Source: Escallonia rubra
Taxonomy: Eukaryota > Streptophyta > Magnoliopsida > Escalloniales > Escalloniaceae
DNA length: 64,000 nucleotides
Reading direction: 5' to 3'
NCBI GenBank assembly: GCA_033065855.1
Contig: JAVXUO010000300.1
Location: forward strand, 351,889-415,888
A program made the translations under genes and the position numbers. Positions within the stretch are counted from its first letter, which is position 1. Each line of letters opens with the position of its first letter. Under the pieces are notes generated by a model that was not told the DNA's origin, ran no database searches, and saw only the letters and a program-made list of their open reading frames with translations. Shown here in pieces: positions 58,716-64,000 of the stretch.

Positions 58716-60809
58716 CTAACTCACTACTACTGGTTGTGCCGTGTACCCCTGTGCTCTGAAATCCGACAAACTGTTTAACAGATTATCTAAAGCTTTCTCA
58801 AAATTCACAAATCCCATGAACCAAAAGTTATGACCATCTATGGTAACAATTTGAATGTACTTCTCTGATGGATTCTCTCTCATATTCACTGGGTTGATGG
58901 TGCCAACATTTGGGAAGGGTATCATAACCTGTTCAATTGCCACATTAGATACACAGTACATAACCAAGTGGGAAATAGTCAGTCTAATCACCCAACTAAG
59001 GAGGTGTTAAATTCCTCCTTATTTTGGAATAAGTGTCTTACGCGAAGTGCAAATGATTAAAACAAGATTGAGTAATAAAACTTTTGTATGTTTGTCTTGA
59101 TAAATGATTATGAGATGATATCAAACTTATCTAGGTTTGCCAAAGTTAGAAGAAGATCAATCACTGGTCTATGCAGAGAGGAAAGAGTTACCTAAGATCA
59201 TAACTTTTGAGATTCGATTGCTTGTCTACGAATCCTTCTCAGCTTCTTCTTTCATACTAATTCAACCCAGTGAATCATCATCTCTTCCAATCATTTTTGC
59301 AATTAGCTTTAATTTAAACTTTTTGTTAAGAGTATCAGCAACATATATAGTTTTCTCTTTCGAAAAAAATGCTTAAAATTTAAATGTTTTCGCTTTAAGG
59401 GGCTGTTACGATGTTTGTTTTACCAATCTTGTTCATTGGGAATTTTATGCTTGTTGTTCGCACCTTGTAATAGCTCCAAGCCTCTTGCCCGGATGGAGCT
59501 CTGAAAGACAAGGGGCGATCACTGCAGAAGGCCACACGAGCAGTTGACAGATAAAGGGTTCCAGCAACCGGCCCAGTCGTGGTGGAAAGATAACAGGCAA
59601 ATGTCTTCTTCAGCTTCTCGTTTGGCTCAGTTGCAAAAATCTGCTTGTAGAAAGACTCAAATCCACCCTCTGTTATAGCCTTGGCAGTTACATTAACCTT
59701 GCCCCATGCAGCTCCCGTCACAGATGGCCCCGTTTTCACTACAAAATTCAGCCAGAAAAGCATATGGGGATCACCTTCTATATACTTATTCACTAACAAC
59801 GTGCAATCTATATCTATGTGGAAGGGACGTGGCAGAAGCAAAACTAGACATTAGCAATGAATATGCCACTTATTACTTCGCGCACATAGTTTGTTCAGCT
59901 TTGTTTGTACGTCTATAATTATTCTTGGTATAATTCAAATGTAACTCTCAATTATTGGGAGACACTAGACGTTTTTAGTCAAATTGAACCAACTACGGGT
60001 TATTGGATAAACTAGGGTTCTTAAAGGACTTGTATTAGGATTTTCATCCATGCCTATTTAAAGGAGGGCCTCCCCAGGTATGTGGATAATTTTACACATA
60101 CAAACGTTGTATTTCATTCCGACTTAAGCATCGGAGAGTTCTCCGTCCGAAATCCCACCGGGCGGTCACTCGTTTGGAGAGAGATCTGCTGGGAACCATC
60201 CAGCAGTCACTCGTTTTTCCGATTTTCCGACGCTCACTTGTTTTCTGTCTCGAGCCTAGAGATTCGGAACATATTTTTAGCAGCAATAATCCTATTTCAA
60301 CATCTAGGAATGCATTCGCCTATCCGGCTAAACATCTATGCATGCATGTGCCAATTCGGCTAAAATCTAAGAAATTTCACATGCATCGAAGGAGGCAAAA
60401 TGAAATATAGAGTAACGAGGGCTATACAGTTATGCCAGATGTTGCGGGCAACGGTCTCGGCCTTGCTGCTCCAGGAATTGAACATGTGACAGACAGATTC
60501 GAGAGGGTTGTTGCTGGGCTTGTCTACCGGGGAGTGAACAAGGTAAGGGTGCTGATGGTAGAGCTGCTGGTTGTTGTCGGCGTTCCACAAGGCCGCCTTC
60601 TGATTGTCCGGGTGGATTGTAGGAACCGCCGGGGGACCCATGACGTGGGTCCCCCACTTCTTGGTGTCTTCATCGGGTGGCAGCGATGATGATGGTGGTG
60701 CTGCTGAAGAAGATAAACCAGAGGCTTCAGCCGATTCTGGTTCTCCAGCTTTGTGTGGTGATGGTGGAGCTGGTTGTTGGGGCTGGCTTCCTCCAGGTGT
60801 GCCTGTCAT
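58716..60809 (-). CDS. GRAM-domain GEM-like protein (GEM-like 5 / GER5 type)
   Basis: Three exons on the minus strand: 60428-60809, 59464-59738, 58716-58928 (TAG); 289 residues. A Pro/Ser-rich N-terminus (to about residue 50) is followed by PYLVHSPVDKPSNNPLE and a segment (about 105-150) containing the junction HNLKTGPSVTGAAWGK. The GRAM domain is about 165-245 (KTFACYLSTTTGPVAGTLYL, STARVAFCSDRPL, YYKVMIPFPNVGTINPV, PSEKYIQIVTIDGHNFWFMG) and ends FEKALDNL. GRAM domains bind membrane lipids or proteins; family members GEM and GER5 act in root-hair patterning and in ABA/stress and reproductive development. I place it near GER5 (At5g13200). Intron 1 contains an LTR-like sequence. Confidence 0.92.
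59930..60310 (+). repeat. LTR-like insertion in GEM-like intron 1
   Basis: Contains TATTTAAAGGAGGGCCTCC (a TATA-plus-GC start) followed by GTCCGAAATCCCACCGGGCGG and the repeated GCAGTCACTCGTTT/GCGGTCACTCGTTT pair, ending around TATTTCAACA. The layout resembles a short LTR of an LTR retrotransposon or TRIM. No matching target duplication could be found, so limits are approximate. Confidence 0.35.
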
Positions 60810-61608
60810 GATTTATGAAACCAGAGTTCTTCTTCTTCCTATCCTATCTGATAGAGCTTGATCCCATGTGAAGGGCCTTTGAGTTGGCATTTGATCACAT
60901 ATATAGATAGAACCTGTAGGGATCAGGAACACGTAATCTTTTCTTTGCTACGAAGCTTTAAGTTGGAAAGCTAATGGATTTGGTTGAGGAATTTTAGCTG
61001 CATCCCCATTCTAGAATGGTCTGTCGAGCACACGTACCCACGACACATATTCATTTCAAAAGACCAACAGGCCCCTTCTCGTTGACCAGATGATATATGT
61101 TACACAGGTGGAAGGAAACAGGGAGTTCCTTGCTACAGCCTACGGTAAACCATCATTATCTTCTAAGCTAAGAACTGTGCAGATTTTCGAATGATCATCA
61201 CGACTGTCACTTTTTATCTTTCGTGACATCAAAGCACTGTAAGATGCCTTTTCTTACAGTATTTTGTAACGTTTGTAAGGTCCAAACAAGTCCTTGTGAA
61301 TAAAACATGCCACAGACAATAATACGAAGTGGCAAGTATTACTCTGATTAAGAAAGGTATCATTGTGCCAAGGTATCATTATGCGAGTAAAAATTTGTAA
61401 ATAAAATTTTAAAAAAGTTCTGGTTGTCACTTTCTTTACGGCTTCAAAAATATAGAAGGTGTGAGTATGTCTTTTATCGTAGAGACTATGGTACAATCTT
61501 CTTATTGAATCCTCTAATTTAATTATACTTGTGAATTTGTAATTTGTTATATGACGTCAATTTAATTAAATAATTTGGATAATAATGTTATAAATTCTAA
61601 TGACTTAG
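60810..61608. other. GEM-like promoter and intergenic DNA
   Basis: A TATA-like TATATATG (minus strand, about 60897-60904) lies about 90 bp before the ATG. The rest is AT-rich without recognisable features up to the LTR boundary. Confidence 0.4.
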
Positions 61609-62441
61609 TGATGCCAGAGGAAAGTGGTTTGGATACTTACGTGGAGGTGCCACAAAGGCTGCAGTCCATGTCAGCTTCCAAGTATGCAAAGTGAGAGACA
61701 GCAAGGACGGAGTAAGGGCTGAGAGCAAGGCTTTCCAGACGGGCCGTGAGGAGTGGCAGTGCTGCGAAGGCAAAGCTAAGACGAACATGGCCGGCAGTTG
61801 ATAGTCCAAGTCAGGGTCCGAGTCGAGGTCCAAGTCACGGTCCAATGTTACGATCTTAAGTTATGTCCAATTTTATGTTTCTCTCTCTAGAATCCAAGAG
61901 CTCTCAAATTCTAGAGTAAGAAAGTGATTTTTGTGAGAATGAAGAAGAAGTCCCTTTTTGAGTTGTAAAGTCCACTATTTATAGAAAACGGTATGCTTAT
62001 GTCATAAAGTGCCACATGTCGTCCCCTGGGAATTGCACGTCACCAGGGGGTCCCAAAATACCGGTTCTCTGTTGGACTGCCGGTTCCCAAATTCGTGTTG
62101 CCTGCCTCGCACAGCGTCGCTCTACCTGTCTGAGAAGACTGACCATACCATGACAGCATGATCAGAGTAAGCCCATTGCCCCAGCCATCGATCTAAGCCC
62201 TTACTGAATCCCACGAGGTGCGTCAAGAGACGCGCAGAGAACCTGACAGCAGTGAGGGTTGCCTTTGTAGCCAACTGCCAGGCGAACTAGGCACGATGCC
62301 CTACGAGGACCTGCTCCCATCCCGGAGTGACCCGTGGGTCATTGCCCTGGTGGTGTCGACGATCAACAGTAACATGAGTGGACATGCTTGCAGCTCAGTG
62401 CTCAGAGTTCGCTGCGAGGGGTCCTCGTGCCGGACCCCCCG

Positions 62442-62880
62442 TGATTGAGACGGCGATGGCTATAAGGTTGTGAGCCCATCCCGGTACGAGGGCCGAAGCC
62501 CCCCCTTGTGATTGAGACGACGATGGCTATAAGGTTGTGAGCCCATCCCGGTACGAGGGCCGAAGCCCCCCTGTGATTGAGACGGCGATGGCTATAAGGT
62601 TGTGAGCCCATCCCGGTACGAGGGCCGAAGCCCCCCTGTGATTGAGACGACGATGGCTATAAGGTTGTGAGCCCATCCCAGTACGAGGGCTGAAGCCCCC
62701 CCTGTGATTGAGACGGCGATGGCTATAAGGTTGTGAGCCCATCCCAGTACGAGGGCCGAAGCCCCCCTGTGATTGAGACGGCGATGGCTATAAGGTTGGG
62801 AGCCCATCCCGATACGAGGGCCGAAGCCTCTCCGGTGATTGAGACGGCGATGGCTATAAGGTTGTGAGCCCATCCCAGAA
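62442..62880 (-). repeat. About 65-bp tandem array in LTR copy 2
   Basis: Seven units starting near 62442, 62510, 62573, 62638, 62704, 62769 and 62836, each with GTGATTGAGACGGCGATGGC, TATAAGGTTGTGAGCCCATC and a CGAGGGCCGAAGCCCC part. Read inverted, the unit corresponds to the about 87-bp unit of copy 1. Confidence 0.9.
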
Positions 62881-62939
62881 GCATGTAACATGATTGTGGC
62901 ACATGGGCGCAGTGCCTACAACACGAGACAATACCTGGT

Positions 62940-63300
62940 GCTGGGGCACATGTTATGAAAGTGGCGCACGGGCGCGGCGACGAACGTCGCGGAGCAATAT
63001 CTGGTGCCGTGGGCACATGTTATGAAAGTGGCGCACGGGCGTGGCGACAAATGTCAAAGAGCAATACTTGGTGCCGTAGGCACGTATGATGAGAATGGCG
63101 CACGGGCGCAGCGACGAACGTCGCAGAGCAATACTTGGTGCCGGGGCACGTATCATGAGAATGGCGCGCAGGCGCGGCGACGAACGTCGCGGAGCAATAC
63201 TTGGTGCCGGGGCACGTATGATGAGAATGGCGCGCAGGCGTGGCGACGAACAGAGCAATACTTGGTGCCGGGGGCACGTATGATGAGAATGGCGCACGGG
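62940..63300 (-). repeat. Second tandem array (about 60-70 bp) in LTR copy 2
   Basis: Five to six units containing AATGGCGCACGGGCGCGGCG, ACGAACGTCGC, GAGCAATACTTGGTGCCG and GGGCACGTATGATGAG. Copy 1 has essentially one such unit (about 36210-36310, inverted). Confidence 0.85.
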
Positions 63301-63589
63301 TGCACGTCGGGTCTCCCGAAGACAGGATGTGAGCTGAATGTACCTGTCATAATAAGATCATGAATGCAGCATGTAGTAGTGATAAATTTGGGAGTGATGG
63401 TATGCGATCGTCGGAGACGGGTCGTTCGGTGGTAACGCGTGACTTTGGGCGACGGGCATCGCGAGAGCGGTGCGCGATTATGCGCGTCGGACGACAGACA
63501 TCACACAGTTGATGTATGAACGTCCGAAAACATCGCAGAGGTGCAAAGACTCGAGAAAATAATTACGCGCGAATGGAGAGGCCATAGGC

Positions 63590-63995
63590 CAAAAATGGGG
63601 GGAAGGCCAAGGCCCCTGGGAGGCCGAGGCTGACCCCCTGGGAAGGCCAAGGCCAAATGGCCAACTTCCATGAAGGAGCCCAAGGCCACTCCCCCCTCTT
63701 GGTGAACTTCGGGCGCGCCGACGGTAGGTGTTTTGATGGGCAAAGACAAATCCAAAAGTTGCATCATGACGAGCGTGTCGACGTGAATCATACCTATGTG
63801 ACGAATAAGGTGTCAAAGTCACGTGCAAAGCGTACGAAGCGAAAAAAGTACGAAAAGGGGTTTGCGCGGAGGGGTGAACCACCGGGGGAAAATGGCCGAG
63901 GCCAACCCCTCCTGGAGGCCGAGGCCGACCCCCTAGGCATGGGGAAGGCCGAGGCCGACCCCCTGGGGTTGGCCAAGGCCAAATGGCCAACTTCA
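63590..63995 (-). repeat. GGCCGAGGCC/GGCCAAGGCC repeats
   Basis: Short direct repeats of GGCCAAGGCC, GGCCGAGGCCGACCCCCT and AATGGCCAACTTC, in two clusters (63598-63680 and 63890-63995). Copy 1 has a weaker GGTCGGCC counterpart near 35900. Confidence 0.7.
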
Positions 63996-64000
63996 ATTTT

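Larger units (their letters stand above)
61609..64000 (-). mobile_element. LTR copy 2 (inverted), extending past the window
   Basis: The reverse complement aligns with copy 1 along most of its length: the GGCATCA end (61609-61615), TTTGCATACTTGGAAGCTGA, GCCATGTTCGTC, the TATA box (61977-61984), the ACCGGTTCTCTGTTGGACTG region, and the tandem-repeat region. It runs off the right edge, so the LTR exceeds 2.39 kb. Next to its end (61608 leftward) there is no primer-binding-site-like sequence. Long open frames here are repeat-driven and not genes. Confidence 0.75.

Noticed and set aside
59940..60303. Exact LTR limits TGTAACTCTC...TTTCAACA in the GEM-like intron
   Set aside because: The 5-bp flanks (TCAAA and TCTAG) do not match, so these termini could not be accepted.
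62402..63297. Several overlapping minus-strand open frames with repeated MGSQPYSHRRLNH-type sequence, plus + strand frames
   Set aside because: They are translations of the LTR tandem arrays, open in several frames because the unit lengths are near multiples of three.
63478..63996. 172-codon minus-strand frame rich in Pro/Arg/Gly
   Set aside because: Generated by GGCCGAGGCC repeats in the LTR; no retroelement protein similarity seen.

Overview
This is nuclear DNA from a flowering plant, most likely a eudicot. The evidence is GT-AG introns, an AT-rich background, plant-specific families (CONSTANS-like, GEM-like, WW/CFL1-like, plant BAR-domain, SERK-like LRR) and plant transposable elements, including a CACTA element carrying CCCTAAA telomere-type units. 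I cannot name the species.

Host genes, left to right: (1) a BAR-domain protein like Arabidopsis At2g33490, + strand, 5' truncated by the window edge; (2) and (3) two short secreted SERK-like leucine-rich-repeat proteins on the - strand, with the second copy degraded at its C-terminus; (4) an intronless DUF3741-motif protein, -; (5) a CONSTANS-LIKE 13/14/15-type transcription factor with two B-boxes and a CCT domain, -; (6) a LITAF-domain membrane protein like GILP, -; (7) a WW-domain protein like CFL1 (At2g33510), +; (8) a GRAM-domain GEM-like 5 protein, -. Exon coordinates were worked out by hand from splice signals and reading-frame continuity. All of these genes except the second LRR copy look intact. 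From memory, BAR, COL14 and CFL1 are neighbours on Arabidopsis chromosome 2, and GILP and GER5 are neighbours on chromosome 5. Here both groups are interleaved in one block, which suggests an ancestral order that Arabidopsis later split between duplicated segments.

Between GILP and the WW gene lies a nested transposon complex. A solo-LTR-like segment (about 35.85-43.57 kb) is interrupted by a 6,017-bp CACTA/En-Spm element (37347-43363) with CACTACAAGAAA ends and a 3-bp CCT target duplication. The CACTA keeps an apparently intact five-exon TNPA-like (Ptta/En/Spm) gene. It lacks a recognisable catalytic transposase. In that place it carries about 2 kb of telomere-like and AT-rich repeats, four CACGTG motifs spaced exactly 21 bp apart, and an acidic C-terminal ORF scrap. 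A second copy of the same LTR, inverted, fills 61.6-64.0 kb and has strongly diverged tandem arrays.

Smaller mobile or relic sequences are two LINE ORF2 tails (31 and 56 kb), a tRNA-derived SINE with a 12-bp target duplication (47.5 kb), one probable Helitron (53.1-53.95 kb), a Helitron 3' end (32.05 kb), LTR-like segments (14, 16 and 60 kb), a possible MITE (46.8 kb), possible organelle-derived DNA (5.5-6.2 kb), and relics of a PPR gene and an MGGCCC-type RING-like gene. The rest is AT-rich intergenic DNA with microsatellites.
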